Shown: positions 7,688 to 16,931 of the stretch, piece by piece
How positions within the stretch are numbered: the stretch's first letter is position 1
Layout: each line of letters begins with the position of its first letter
The notes under the pieces: generated by a model
Told to the model about the DNA's origin: nothing
Databases searched by the model: none
Seen by the model: the letters and a program-made list of their open reading frames with translations, nothing else
Program-made: the position numbers and the translations under genes
Origin: Bacteroidales bacterium UBA4912
GTDB lineage: Bacteria; Bacteroidota; Bacteroidia; Bacteroidales; Dysgonomonadaceae
NCBI GenBank assembly: GCA_002398875.1
Contig: DHCC01000012.1
Span: 1-30,882, forward strand
Direction: 5' to 3'
Length of the DNA: 30,882 bases

Positions 7688-10278
7688 TGTTTTATCCTTA
7701 TAATTGTGAAAGAGTAGGGAGGGAAAGTATCTTGTCCGTTAAACTGAACGTTTTCAGTTACGGGCTTTGCCAGCCTGTCGTCAGGTGTTCCGGTTAGTAT
7801 AGTTTTGACAGCTGACCGGGTTGTAATATTATATTCCGACAGATCTATAGAAGCTTTTACTTCTATCGGAAGAAGATTGACAAGCTTCACAATCAGATCA
7901 CCAGTCTTGCTGTCTCGAACGATAGATTTGGCAATCCTTTTTGTGACTGCATCCCAGTTGTTGGAAAGCTTTATGTCACTGAAAATATATTCATCTCCTA
8001 TATTTTGTCCGAAAAGTTGTTGCACCCAATAGCCTACTGTCGGTTTAACTTCTGTATTATTAAAATAGATCAGGTCGGGATTCCATTGCGTATTTCCCTC
8101 TCTAGCCAAAAGCGGTGCGTATGATGTCATCACTACGATATCGCCATTACGTTCTACATTACAAAGGTGAAGTGCTTCTGTAAGAGCAGATTCGATATTA
8201 TTGGGTCTACCAGGTAGATGTGCGGCATATTCACCTAAGTAGACTTTGGATTTTGAGCGATCATATTTATCATAGAAGTCCTGATTATGAATATACCATC
8301 CCGGAGGGTTGTAATAATGCTCATCTACAATTGGAATCTCTAGTTTGTCAGCTAATTTCCATCCTTCTACATAGTCAGTTCCCTCGAAAAAAGGGCCTAC
8401 TGTACCGATAACGGTTATCTCCGGATGTTTCTCTTTTAAAGCATTATATATCATAGTGAAGCGCTCTTCGAAAATATCTGTAATAAGATCTTCATTTCCA
8501 ACGCCAATGTACTTTAAATTAAATGGTTTTGGATGACCTGCTTCTGCTCGTTTTCTACCCCATTCGGTAGTGATATCACCATTGGCATATTCTACTAAGT
8601 CGAGTACATCTTGTACATAAGCATCCATTTCGCTCATGGGGATTCCACCCTGCTGCCCTCCAATTGCACAGCCGTGGTGACCGGAGTTCTGGCAGGGTAC
8701 TCCCGCAGCTACTATGGGTATAGGTTGAGCTCCTATATCTTCACAAAACTGAAAATACTCAAAATATCCAAGTCCGAATGACTGGTGATAATTCCATATA
8801 TTGCGCTGAGGAATGCGTTCCTCGAGAGGACCTATTGTATGTTTCCAGTGATAGATGTTATCAAGTCCGTCACCATGAGCAACACAACCTCCCGGGAATC
8901 GTACAAAGGTTGGCTTCATATCAGCCAGTGTCTGAGCTATATCTGCCCTCATTCCGTTACGACGTCCTTTAAAAGTTTTTTGAGGGAAGAGTGAAATCAT
9001 GTCCAGGTCAACTCTTCCGATAATTTGTGGTTCTATGCTTATTTTGGTATCAGGTACTGTTTCCTTAGCAGTAAGTACGACTTCATATTTCACCCAATTT
9101 TTGCTTAGTTTTTTTGTTCGTGATTCTGCCACAGTATTACCCAGTTTATCAATCAATCGAATAATTAGTGGTCCGGTATTTGATTCCGGTGTGCGTGCAA
9201 AGACTGAGAAGTTGTATTTTTCCCCTGATTTAACAGGAATGCCGTCAAAACCTTCATTTATAAGTGCTGTTCCTTTTTTATCTACCTGTAATACAGCATA
9301 ATGTTTGTTGTTGGGATGGACCGGAGAGATAGAGTCTATTTGAAATGATTCCGTGTTAATTACTGACCATGCCTTACGACTGTTCCAGTTTTTATCACTG
9401 CCCAGCTTGTCAGAAGGATTATACTCAAAACCTCTGTTTTGAACCAATTCGGCGTATAGCCCACCATCAGCAGCATAATTGATGTCTTCATAGAAGATAC
9501 CCATCAGCATATCACTGATTTCTCTTGTTCTTGATTTATCCGCTTTAATTGCTACTTCAACAGGCTCCAGAGAAGCAAATCGTGTGGCATCTTCTCTTGT
9601 AGTCTCTCCATTGAGGTTACCTTTAAATGCAGACAGTTGTTGTGCTTGAATAAGCTCTTTTACAGTGGTCCATTTAACTCTGTGTATAGTACCTGTTTCT
9701 TTAGTTCCTGAAATAGTAAATATTTCCCTTTCAGTGGGAATATTTGCAGCAACAGTGGCTTTACTATATTCTTTAAAGTTATCAGTTGTGACAGAAAAGG
9801 TTTTTTCCCCACTTTCGGTTTCACTTATCCATGAAATAATATACTTATTTTTTGAAGAATCGAATGATATTACAGGAGTTAGACAGTTCCCATTTTCCAT
9901 TACTATCGGGTAAGACTGTCGTCCCCATTGTATCAGATCCGGCGAACTGGCATGTGCAAAGGCTCCATCCTGTTCATTCAGTGTCCATACAGAATGCCAC
10001 ATACCGTCTTTGGAATGAAATACAAAAGGTGATATCATTCTTTTTTGAGAACCCCATCTACCATAATCACTTCTTATATAACTATGTTCTGGACCAATCG
10101 GGTGCCATTCTTTTTTATCAAGACTCCAGGCAAAGTGCAGACCATTATGATTATTGTTTTTAGTTGTTGCATAGGCAAAGATGTATGCCGAATCTGGTTC
10201 ATTGGCATACATCTTATTAATTGTCAGCATAGATAGCAGAAACGCTATTGTAAATGCCGGCATAAATATTTTTTTCAT
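7684..10278 (-). CDS. GH51 alpha-L-arabinofuranosidase with N-terminal GH43-like half-propeller
   Basis: This 864-residue exported protein has a signal peptide ending near residue 25 (MYA), without a lipobox. Residues 30 to about 225 read like the first blades of a GH43-type beta-propeller: AYIFAYATT, LHFAWSLDKKEWHPIG, then repeated blade patterns. The segment is too short for five blades and lacks a recognisable GH43 catalytic Asp/Asp/Glu set. Its opening resembles the start of the first GH43 module of the adjacent fusion protein (AYLFTYFTG). Residues 240-864 are beta-sandwich plus GH51, with FVRFPGG near 458, acid/base Glu596 in GVGNEDL, HYY near 654 and nucleophile Glu683 in LGEYAAH. Residues just after the acid/base (NEDLITDI) differ from the paralogue at 1442-3406 (NEQWGPEY), suggesting altered substrate specificity. 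It is translationally coupled to the downstream fusion gene. The N-terminal piece is probably non-catalytic, perhaps glycan binding; that is inference. Confidence 0.9.
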   Translation of the reverse strand: MKKIFMPAFTIAFLLSMLTINKMYANEPDSAYIFAYATTKNNNHNGLHFAWSLDKKEWHPIGPEHSYIRSDYGRWGSQKRMISPFVFHSKDGMWHSVWTLNEQDGAFAHASSPDLIQWGRQSYPIVMENGNCLTPVISFDSSKNKYIISWISETESGEKTFSVTTDNFKEYSKATVAANIPTEREIFTISGTKETGTIHRVKWTTVKELIQAQQLSAFKGNLNGETTREDATRFASLEPVEVAIKADKSRTREISDMLMGIFYEDINYAADGGLYAELVQNRGFEYNPSDKLGSDKNWNSRKAWSVINTESFQIDSISPVHPNNKHYAVLQVDKKGTALINEGFDGIPVKSGEKYNFSVFARTPESNTGPLIIRLIDKLGNTVAESRTKKLSKNWVKYEVVLTAKETVPDTKISIEPQIIGRVDLDMISLFPQKTFKGRRNGMRADIAQTLADMKPTFVRFPGGCVAHGDGLDNIYHWKHTIGPLEERIPQRNIWNYHQSFGLGYFEYFQFCEDIGAQPIPIVAAGVPCQNSGHHGCAIGGQQGGIPMSEMDAYVQDVLDLVEYANGDITTEWGRKRAEAGHPKPFNLKYIGVGNEDLITDIFEERFTMIYNALKEKHPEITVIGTVGPFFEGTDYVEGWKLADKLEIPIVDEHYYNPPGWYIHNQDFYDKYDRSKSKVYLGEYAAHLPGRPNNIESALTEALHLCNVERNGDIVVMTSYAPLLAREGNTQWNPDLIYFNNTEVKPTVGYWVQQLFGQNIGDEYIFSDIKLSNNWDAVTKRIAKSIVRDSKTGDLIVKLVNLLPIEVKASIDLSEYNITTRSAVKTILTGTPDDRLAKPVTENVQFNGQDTFPPYSFTIIRIKQ

Positions 10279-10326
10279 CTTTCAATATTTGTTATACTCT
10301 AGGTATAATTATTTATCCGTTTAATT

Positions 10327-12003
10327 TTAATTTTGGAGTAATGCGTTTTCTTCAGAGAACTTACCTAATTTTTCATATTTCTTATAAAGTTCTCCATATA
10401 ATTTATGGTTCTCCTCAATAGGATAATAAGTTGTAGTGAATCCCTGACCCATAGCGTCCTGAGCATCCTGAACTTTATCATAAATTCCAGCTACAACTGA
10501 TGCGAACATAGCAGCACCAAATGCACACGACTGTTCAGTTTTTGCTACTTTGATCGACATCCCCAGCACGTCAGACATAGTCTGCATAACAAATGGTGAT
10601 TTAAGAGAAATTCCGCCAATACCAATTATCTGGTTGATTTTTATCCCATTCTCAAGAAAACGATCAACAATAGCTTTTGAACCAAACGCAGTAGCTTCTA
10701 CTAATGCACGGAAGATTAGTGGAGCAGAACTTCCCAAAGTCAATCCTGTAATGGAACCCTTAAGTAACTGGTTTGCATCAGGAGTACGGCGCCCGTTCAT
10801 CCAATCTGTAGCAAGGATAGTACTTTCAGTTACAGGAACTTTCTCTGCCTCTTTGGTGAGTTCCGGAATAATTGCATCTGCCACTTCTTCGATAAGTTTT
10901 TCCTTTGTTTGATCATCAATTAAATCAGTTTTTCCTAAGATATTGTGGAGTGGCCATTCCAGCACTTTTTTGAACCAAGCATAGATATCACCAAATCCAG
11001 ACTGACCGGCTTCAAGACCAATCATTCCAGGAATTACAGAACCATCTACTTGTCCACAAATTCCGGGAATCAGCTTGTCTCCGATTTCTTCATAAGGAAC
11101 TGCCATAATATCACAAGTTGATGTGCCTATAACTCGAACAAAATCTCCAGGTTTAATCTCAACCCCAACAGCTCCCATGTGACAGTCAAACGCACCTACT
11201 GCAACAGAAACGTTGGTTGAAAGTCCAAGTCGTTCTGCCCACTCTTTGGTTAAATTTCCTACTTTAACATCACTAGGGTACGTTTTTTCGAAAAGTCTAG
11301 AACGAAAACCAGATAGTAATGGATCAAGTGCTACTAAGAACTCCTCTGAAGGAAGTCCTCCCCATGATTCATGCCACATGGCTTTGTGCCCCGCTGCACA
11401 ACGACTACGAGGCATTGTCTCGGGCTTAGTGTTTCCTGTGATTAATCCCGGTAGCCAGTCACAATGTTCCACCCAAGAGTAAGCGGCATTACGTACTTTC
11501 TCATCTTCCCTCAGGATATGCAACATTTTTGCCCAAACCCATTCAGATGAATATATTCCACCTTCATAGGCTGTGTAATCTATTTCCCATTTTCTAGCTA
11601 GATTGTTAATTTCATCTGCTTCTTTTACTGACGTATGATCTTTCCATAACACAAACATTGCATTTGGATTTTCTTCGAATTCAGGCAATAATGCAAGTGG
11701 TGTGCCTTCTTTATTGGTAAGTACAGGTGTTGAGCCGGTTGTGTCGAATCCCATTCCTACGACCTTTTCTGCTGTACCTGCAGGTGCTTTAGAAAGTGCT
11801 TCGCGTATACTTTCTTCAAGCACTTCTATATAATCCAGCGGATGCTGACGATACCTGTTACTTTTCGGATCGCTGTATTTTCCCTCTATCCATCTAGGAT
11901 AATATTTTACTGAGGTTGCAATTTCGTTTCCATTAGATGCGTCGGCAATAATGGCACGACAAGAATCTGAACCATAATCTAATCCAATAACATATTTACT
12001 CAT
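10327..12003 (-). CDS. araB: L-ribulokinase
   Basis: This FGGY-family sugar kinase phosphorylates L-ribulose to L-ribulose 5-phosphate with ATP, the second step of L-arabinose catabolism in the cytoplasm. The ATP-binding phosphate-1 motif IGLDYGSDSCRAII lies at the N-terminus. FDCHMGAVGVEIKPGDF and VIGTSTCDIMA in the middle and GIGGISLKSPFVMQ near the C-terminus complete the family pattern. The frame is open up to an ATG at 12030, but the ATG at 12003 is preferred: it begins MSKYVIGLDYG, as ribulokinases do, and is preceded by AGGAG nine bases upstream. That gives 558 residues. No signal peptide is present, unlike the glycosidases around it. It sits 48 bp after the GH43 gene, in one run with araA and araD. 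Confidence 0.95.
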   Translation of the reverse strand: MSKYVIGLDYGSDSCRAIIADASNGNEIATSVKYYPRWIEGKYSDPKSNRYRQHPLDYIEVLEESIREALSKAPAGTAEKVVGMGFDTTGSTPVLTNKEGTPLALLPEFEENPNAMFVLWKDHTSVKEADEINNLARKWEIDYTAYEGGIYSSEWVWAKMLHILREDEKVRNAAYSWVEHCDWLPGLITGNTKPETMPRSRCAAGHKAMWHESWGGLPSEEFLVALDPLLSGFRSRLFEKTYPSDVKVGNLTKEWAERLGLSTNVSVAVGAFDCHMGAVGVEIKPGDFVRVIGTSTCDIMAVPYEEIGDKLIPGICGQVDGSVIPGMIGLEAGQSGFGDIYAWFKKVLEWPLHNILGKTDLIDDQTKEKLIEEVADAIIPELTKEAEKVPVTESTILATDWMNGRRTPDANQLLKGSITGLTLGSSAPLIFRALVEATAFGSKAIVDRFLENGIKINQIIGIGGISLKSPFVMQTMSDVLGMSIKVAKTEQSCAFGAAMFASVVAGIYDKVQDAQDAMGQGFTTTYYPIEENHKLYGELYKKYEKLGKFSEENALLQN

Positions 12004-12012
12004 ATCTTTGTA

Positions 12013-12017
12013 CTCCT
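12013..12017 (-). promoter_or_regulatory. Shine-Dalgarno AGGAG for araB
   Basis: On the minus strand AGGAG lies nine bases upstream of the ATG at 12003-12001. It falls inside the nine codons between the first in-frame ATG (12030) and this one. Clear Shine-Dalgarno sequences are rare in this phylum, so the match is informative: it supports the internal start, which also matches the usual ribulokinase N-terminus. Confidence 0.6.
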
Positions 12018-12051
12018 GTTTGTTTTTCATTTATTTTATTATTATTATTTC

Positions 12052-13083
12052 TTAATATATGGCCTCATCTACAGTCGGCCATAGCTCTTTATCCCATTTA
12101 AGTGTGAATATCCGAAGTTTCGACCTGCCTTCATCTAAAGCGTCATAACCGTGAAATATCAGATAGTCTTTATCAAAATCATTGACAACAGCATTATGTC
12201 CTACGCCATGCCAGTTTTCATCTCCTTCCATTAGTATAGTTCCTCCTCCGAAAAGCATATCTTTACCATCTTTGTCGTAGTACGGACCTTCTACATTTTC
12301 GGATCTTCCGTATATCATTTTATAGGTACTTTCAATCCCCTTACAGCAATAATCAATTGAAGCAAACAGATAATAGTAGTTGCCTTTTTTGAATACAAAA
12401 GGTGCTTCTATAGCGTTTCCGCCTGCATCTACTGGATTATTATCAATCGAAGGAGGATTCTCTTTTCTACGGTCTTTCTTGCTTGAAGCAATAGTAACAG
12501 GTCTTTCTCCAGGATATAGGCTTTTCAGATCATCCGAAAGTCTTACATACTGAAGTCCGTCCCAAAAAGAACCATAGAACAGAAAAGGAGTGCCATTTTC
12601 GCTGAAAATCAGATTAGGATCGATTGCATTCCAGTTGTCAACATTAGGAGTTGAGCAGATTACAGCACCATGATCTACCCAATTAAACTCCGGGTCTTTC
12701 GGGTTAAGAGTTTTATTGGTGGCAAGTCCCATGCAGGAAGTGTTTTTCCCAAATGCAGAAACCGAATAATAAAGATGGTATTCTCCGTTATGATAACTAA
12801 TGTCAGGTGCCCAAAAATGCCCCCTGAATGTTGAGATGCTATCTTGGGTCCATTTCGGAACTTCTGAGAATACAGACTTCTCACGGTTCCATGATACTAA
12901 ATCAACAGACGACCATACACTGACTCCTCGTCCGGTTGTAAAAAGATAGTAGGTGCCATCCTGTTTAATCATAACAGGATCGTGCACCCCTATTCTATTT
13001 TGTGGTATGTCTTCTGCATTTATCTGCGATAAAAACAGAAAAAGAAGGCATACCACTGACAGAATTGTTCTGTTTCTTTTCAT
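12052..13083 (-). CDS. GH43 endo-1,5-alpha-L-arabinanase-like enzyme
   Basis: This 343-residue exported five-bladed propeller is expected to cut the alpha-1,5-L-arabinan backbone. A signal peptide (1-23, ending INA) has no lipobox. The GH43 catalytic set is complete: base Asp35 in GVHDPV, Asp155 in WNAIDPN and acid Glu226 in AIEAPF. FRGHFWAPD near residue 88 and His296 in GVGHNAV, the usual metal-binding histidine, are also present. The compact length, with no additional C-terminal domain, and the HDP/FWAPD/WNAIDP pattern fit the endo-arabinanase branch of GH43 rather than exo-xylosidases. It sits between araA (11 bp gap) and araB, so the backbone-cutting enzyme is interleaved with the sugar catabolic genes. 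An exo-acting arabinanase is the main alternative. Confidence 0.82.
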   Translation of the reverse strand: MKRNRTILSVVCLLFLFLSQINAEDIPQNRIGVHDPVMIKQDGTYYLFTTGRGVSVWSSVDLVSWNREKSVFSEVPKWTQDSISTFRGHFWAPDISYHNGEYHLYYSVSAFGKNTSCMGLATNKTLNPKDPEFNWVDHGAVICSTPNVDNWNAIDPNLIFSENGTPFLFYGSFWDGLQYVRLSDDLKSLYPGERPVTIASSKKDRRKENPPSIDNNPVDAGGNAIEAPFVFKKGNYYYLFASIDYCCKGIESTYKMIYGRSENVEGPYYDKDGKDMLFGGGTILMEGDENWHGVGHNAVVNDFDKDYLIFHGYDALDEGRSKLRIFTLKWDKELWPTVDEAIY

Positions 13084-13094
13084 CGCTGAGTTTA

Positions 13095-14600
13095 TTATTG
13101 TAATGATTTATTCAATAGGTAATATACCTCATTAACTTTGAGTTCGAATTTAAAATTGTTGATAGTAGTATCATTATTTATAGTCACTAACTCAATTCCA
13201 GCTATATCTGCATAATCTTCAAAGTATTCGTTTGTCAGTGCATAACTGAATGCTGAATGGTGAGTACCTCCCGCATAAATCCATGCTGCTGCTCCTATTT
13301 CCAGATTAGGTTGAGGTATCCATAGTGAACTGGCAACCGGAAGTTTAGGCAGTGCTGCTTCAGGTGTAATTACATCCACGTTGTTAACAATCATTCGGAA
13401 ACGGTTACCCATATCAATAATTGTAGAAGCAATCCCTGCACCTTCGTCTGCTGTAAATACAAGGCGTGCAGGATCTGCTTTTCCGCCTATACCCAAAGGA
13501 TGTACTTCAAGGCGAGGTTTCTGTGATGTAATTAAAGGGGATACTTCCAACATGTGAGATTGCAGAATAGCACTCTTTTCACCTTTAAAATGATAAGTAT
13601 AATCCTCAAGGAAAGAGCAGCCTCCTTTTAGCCCTTTAGACATAACCCAAATAGTACGTAATAAAGCAGCTGTTTTCCAGTCTCCTTCAGCACCAAATCC
13701 GTAACCATCAGCCATTAACCGCTGACTAGCTAAACCGGGAAGTTGATTTAATCCATGCAACGCATCAAAATTGGTAGTGAATGCCTTTGCATTCTTGTCT
13801 TCCAAGAATCGACGGAGAGCAATTTCTATTCTTGCAGCTTCACGAACCTGTCCGTGGTCTTTTGCTCCCTTTTTACAGTTGTCAGCTATGTTATAAAGTT
13901 GTTCATATTCGGATACAAGTTCATCAACCTCTTTATCTGTTACCTTATCCTGATATGCTACTAGATCACCAATGCTATAATAATCAACATGATATCCCAG
14001 ACGAAGCTCAGCTTCAAGCCTGTCACCATCTGTCACAGCAACATTATTCATATTATCACCAAAGCGAACTATGACCATATCCTGTGCATCAGCCCAAGCT
14101 GCTGCAACACGCATCCATACCCCAATGCGATCTTGAACTTTTACATCTGACCAATGACCAACAACAACTTTTCTGTTTTTACGCATTCGGCTTACTATAT
14201 GACCAAATTCACGGTCTCCATGAGCAGACTGATTCAAGTTCATGAAGTCCATATCAATTTCGCTCCATGGAATCTCTTTGTTAAACTGTGTATGCAGATG
14301 AAGTAGTGGTTTATTGTAATTCTGTAAACCTTTTATCCACATCTTAGCAGGTGAGAAAGTGTGCATCCATGTAATTACCCCAATACATTCAGGCGCTGTG
14401 TTAGCATCTTTAAAAACTTTTTCTACTTCAGGAGATGAATTTGCTGTTCCTTTGTAAACCACTTTTACGGGTAGAGTTCCGGCTTCGTTTAATCCTTTTA
14501 CAATCTCTTCAGAGTGGGCATTAACTGAAATAACAGCATCGCCACCGTACAGAAGCTGTGCTCCTGTTACAAACCATACTTCTTTATTCTTATACTCCAT
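13095..14600 (-). CDS. araA: L-arabinose isomerase
   Basis: This 501-residue cytoplasmic enzyme interconverts L-arabinose and L-ribulose. Its length is that of the classical hexameric isomerase. The manganese ligands and catalytic residues are in register with the E. coli enzyme, offset by one at the first three sites: Glu305 in GFGAEGDWK, Glu332 in FLEDYTYHF, His349 in LQSHMLEV, and the histidine pair at 447-448 in GGTHHSAFS. The N-terminus EVWFVTGAQLLYG is also typical. No signal peptide is present. It lies between araD and the GH43 gene and is the first catabolic step for sugar released by the GH51 and GH43 enzymes. Confidence 0.97.
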   Translation of the reverse strand: MEYKNKEVWFVTGAQLLYGGDAVISVNAHSEEIVKGLNEAGTLPVKVVYKGTANSSPEVEKVFKDANTAPECIGVITWMHTFSPAKMWIKGLQNYNKPLLHLHTQFNKEIPWSEIDMDFMNLNQSAHGDREFGHIVSRMRKNRKVVVGHWSDVKVQDRIGVWMRVAAAWADAQDMVIVRFGDNMNNVAVTDGDRLEAELRLGYHVDYYSIGDLVAYQDKVTDKEVDELVSEYEQLYNIADNCKKGAKDHGQVREAARIEIALRRFLEDKNAKAFTTNFDALHGLNQLPGLASQRLMADGYGFGAEGDWKTAALLRTIWVMSKGLKGGCSFLEDYTYHFKGEKSAILQSHMLEVSPLITSQKPRLEVHPLGIGGKADPARLVFTADEGAGIASTIIDMGNRFRMIVNNVDVITPEAALPKLPVASSLWIPQPNLEIGAAAWIYAGGTHHSAFSYALTNEYFEDYADIAGIELVTINNDTTINNFKFELKVNEVYYLLNKSLQ

Positions 14601-14637
14601 AATCTATTATATTTATTTAAGTGTTAATTTCTTTGTT

Positions 14638-15324
14638 TTATTGACCGTAATACGCTCCTGGTCCATGTTTTCTAAAAAAATGCTTTTGAATAAGCAGCTC
14701 GTTCATAGTGAGTTCGGGGTTAACTTGAAAAGCGATGAATGACATCTTGGCTACCTGTTCCATCACTACTGCATTATGAACTGCCTCTTCTGCATTTTTT
14801 CCCCAGGAGAAAGGACCATGATTTTTAACAAGTACGCCTGGTATATGAACCGGGTTAAGTTCTTTAAATCGTTCTATTATCACAGTGCCTGTCTCTTTCT
14901 CATAATTCCCTTTAACTTCAGATTCTGTCATGTCACGGGTGCATGGGATAGCTCCACTGAAGTAGTCTGCGTGTGTTGTGCCAATATTTGGTATATCACA
15001 CCCTGCCTGAGCCCAAGCAGTTGCAAAAGTGGAGTGGGTGTGTACCACTCCTCCTATATCAGGAAATGCCTTATAAAGTTCGAGATGAGTAGCTGTGTCT
15101 GATGAAGGTTTATACTTTCCCTCAACTACGTTACCTTCTATATCAAGAACCACCATATCCTCAGGTTTCATGCCATCATAGGATACACCTGAAGGTTTAA
15201 TAACAATTAATCCTTTTTCGCGGTCAATGGCACTTACATTTCCCCAGGTAAATATTACCAATCCGTGTTTAACTAAATCCAGATTAGCCTGAAATGCCTG
15301 TTGTTTTAAAGCTTTAATATCCAT
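14638..15324 (-). CDS. araD: L-ribulose-5-phosphate 4-epimerase
   Basis: This 228-residue class II aldolase-family protein epimerises L-ribulose 5-phosphate to D-xylulose 5-phosphate, completing the arabinose route into the pentose phosphate pathway. The zinc and catalytic residues line up with the E. coli enzyme: Asp76 in SSDTATH, His95 and His97 in VVHTHST, Asp120 in HADYFSG, and His169 in VKNHGPF. The C-terminus AYYGQ, with its catalytic tyrosine, is conserved. It is cytoplasmic, with no leader. It lies 11 bp after the GH51 gene and 37 bp before araA, clearly in the same transcript. Confidence 0.96.
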   Translation of the reverse strand: MDIKALKQQAFQANLDLVKHGLVIFTWGNVSAIDREKGLIVIKPSGVSYDGMKPEDMVVLDIEGNVVEGKYKPSSDTATHLELYKAFPDIGGVVHTHSTFATAWAQAGCDIPNIGTTHADYFSGAIPCTRDMTESEVKGNYEKETGTVIIERFKELNPVHIPGVLVKNHGPFSWGKNAEEAVHNAVVMEQVAKMSFIAFQVNPELTMNELLIQKHFFRKHGPGAYYGQ

Positions 15325-15335
15325 TAGTTTTTTAT

Positions 15336-16880
15336 TTATTGTAGTTCCAACATCACTACAGAGTTGGTAGGTAGAGTAATTGATAACTTATCACCCGATA
15401 AGCTGGCTCCTTTGAAATCCTGTACTTTAACTTTTGATGGATTATCAAAAGTATTGTGATCGTCAATTTTATTACTGGTAAGTATCTGACCGCTTACTTT
15501 CTTAACATTAGCTCCGATGAGTTGTGTATCGATCTTTTGCTCTTTATTCAAATCAGCATTAACAAGAGTAATGTGAATTTTGCCATTATCATCTTTAGAA
15601 GCAGATACACTTACTGCATCAATTTCTCTTTCACCAATACTATACTTATTACTGGTAAATGAAATTGGAAGGAGTGTCGCATCTTGATGTACCTTATAGA
15701 GATAGAATACCCAGTATGTTGGGGTGAGCAGCATTTTTTCTTCATCAGTCAGAACAACTGCCTGCAGTACATTTACAGTTTGCGCAAGGTTAGCCATTTG
15801 CACTCTGTCAGCATGAGCATTGAAAATATTCAGATTGATCCCTGCAACGATAGCATCACGCATAGTGTTTTGCTGATATAGGAACCCTGGATTTGTTCCA
15901 GGTTCAACGTTGTACCATGTACCCCACTCATCGATAATCATACCTACACGTTTTCGAGGATCGTATTTATCCATAATAGCACCATGTTTAGTGATCAATT
16001 CATCCATAAAAAGGGTTTTTTCGATTGTTGTGAAGTATTCTTCTTCATCGAAAACAAGTGCAGAACCTTTATCACCCCAGTCTTTGGGTACTGTGTAGTA
16101 GTGTAGTGATAACCCTTGCATTTGACGCCCTGCATTTTTCATCAAAGTCTCAGTCCAGTTATAATCACCACCGTTAGCTCCGCAGGCAATTCTGTAAAGA
16201 CGATTATCACCGTAATTACGTGCGAAAGTAGCATAATGACGATATAGGTCTGAATAATAATCAGGAGTCATGTTACCTCCACACCCCCAGCTCTCATTGC
16301 CAATCCCCCAGAATCTGACTTTCCAAGGTTCTTCACGCCCATTTTCACGACGTAATTTAGACATGGGACTTTCACCATCGAAAGTAACATATTCAATCCA
16401 TTTAGACATCTCCTCAACAGTGCCACTGCCTACGTTGGCACTTATATATGCCTCAGTGCCAAGTTGTTCGCACAGGTCTAAAAACTCATGTGTACCGAAA
16501 CTGTTGTCTTCCACCACACCGCCCCAATGTGTGTTAATCATTTTGGGTCTAGCTTCACGAGGACCTATCCCATCCATCCAGTGATATTCATCAGCAAAAC
16601 AGCCGCCCGGCCAGCGAAGATTAGGTATCTGTACATCCTTTAATGCCTCAACCACATCGTTACGTATTCCGCGAGTGTTAGGTATAGATGATTTCTCTCC
16701 TACCCAGTAGCCTCCGTAGATACAGCGACCAAGATGTTCAGAAAAGTGTCCGTAGATATGTCGGTTAATGGTTGTCTCTCCACGGTCAGCTTCAATAACT
16801 AATCTATTATTTTGTGCTGTTAGTGATGCACTACCTATTATTAGAAGTGCTGCAATTTGAAGTTTTCTTTTTAGATTCAT
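15336..16880 (-). CDS. GH51 alpha-L-arabinofuranosidase, compact type
   Basis: This 514-residue GH51 enzyme has no inserted beta-sandwich domain and resembles the classical bacterial alpha-L-arabinofuranosidases, which are usually cytoplasmic. Here it carries an N-terminal leader (1-22, ending SLTA) and is probably periplasmic. Conserved motifs are YGHFSEHLGRCIYGG at 43-57, LRWPGGCFADEYHW near 88, acid/base Glu196 in WGIGNESWGCGG and nucleophile Glu318 in IIDEWGTWY. This type typically trims alpha-1,2, alpha-1,3 and alpha-1,5 arabinofuranosyl units from short oligosaccharides. It is only distantly related to the other two GH51 proteins here, so it was probably recruited separately. It sits 99 bp downstream of GH97 and 11 bp upstream of araD. 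Confidence 0.94.
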   Translation of the reverse strand: MNLKRKLQIAALLIIGSASLTAQNNRLVIEADRGETTINRHIYGHFSEHLGRCIYGGYWVGEKSSIPNTRGIRNDVVEALKDVQIPNLRWPGGCFADEYHWMDGIGPREARPKMINTHWGGVVEDNSFGTHEFLDLCEQLGTEAYISANVGSGTVEEMSKWIEYVTFDGESPMSKLRRENGREEPWKVRFWGIGNESWGCGGNMTPDYYSDLYRHYATFARNYGDNRLYRIACGANGGDYNWTETLMKNAGRQMQGLSLHYYTVPKDWGDKGSALVFDEEEYFTTIEKTLFMDELITKHGAIMDKYDPRKRVGMIIDEWGTWYNVEPGTNPGFLYQQNTMRDAIVAGINLNIFNAHADRVQMANLAQTVNVLQAVVLTDEEKMLLTPTYWVFYLYKVHQDATLLPISFTSNKYSIGEREIDAVSVSASKDDNGKIHITLVNADLNKEQKIDTQLIGANVKKVSGQILTSNKIDDHNTFDNPSKVKVQDFKGASLSGDKLSITLPTNSVVMLELQ

Positions 16881-16931
16881 GGATCTGTTTAATTAATCAG
16901 TTTATAATAATTGAATTCGAAATTTCTTTTT

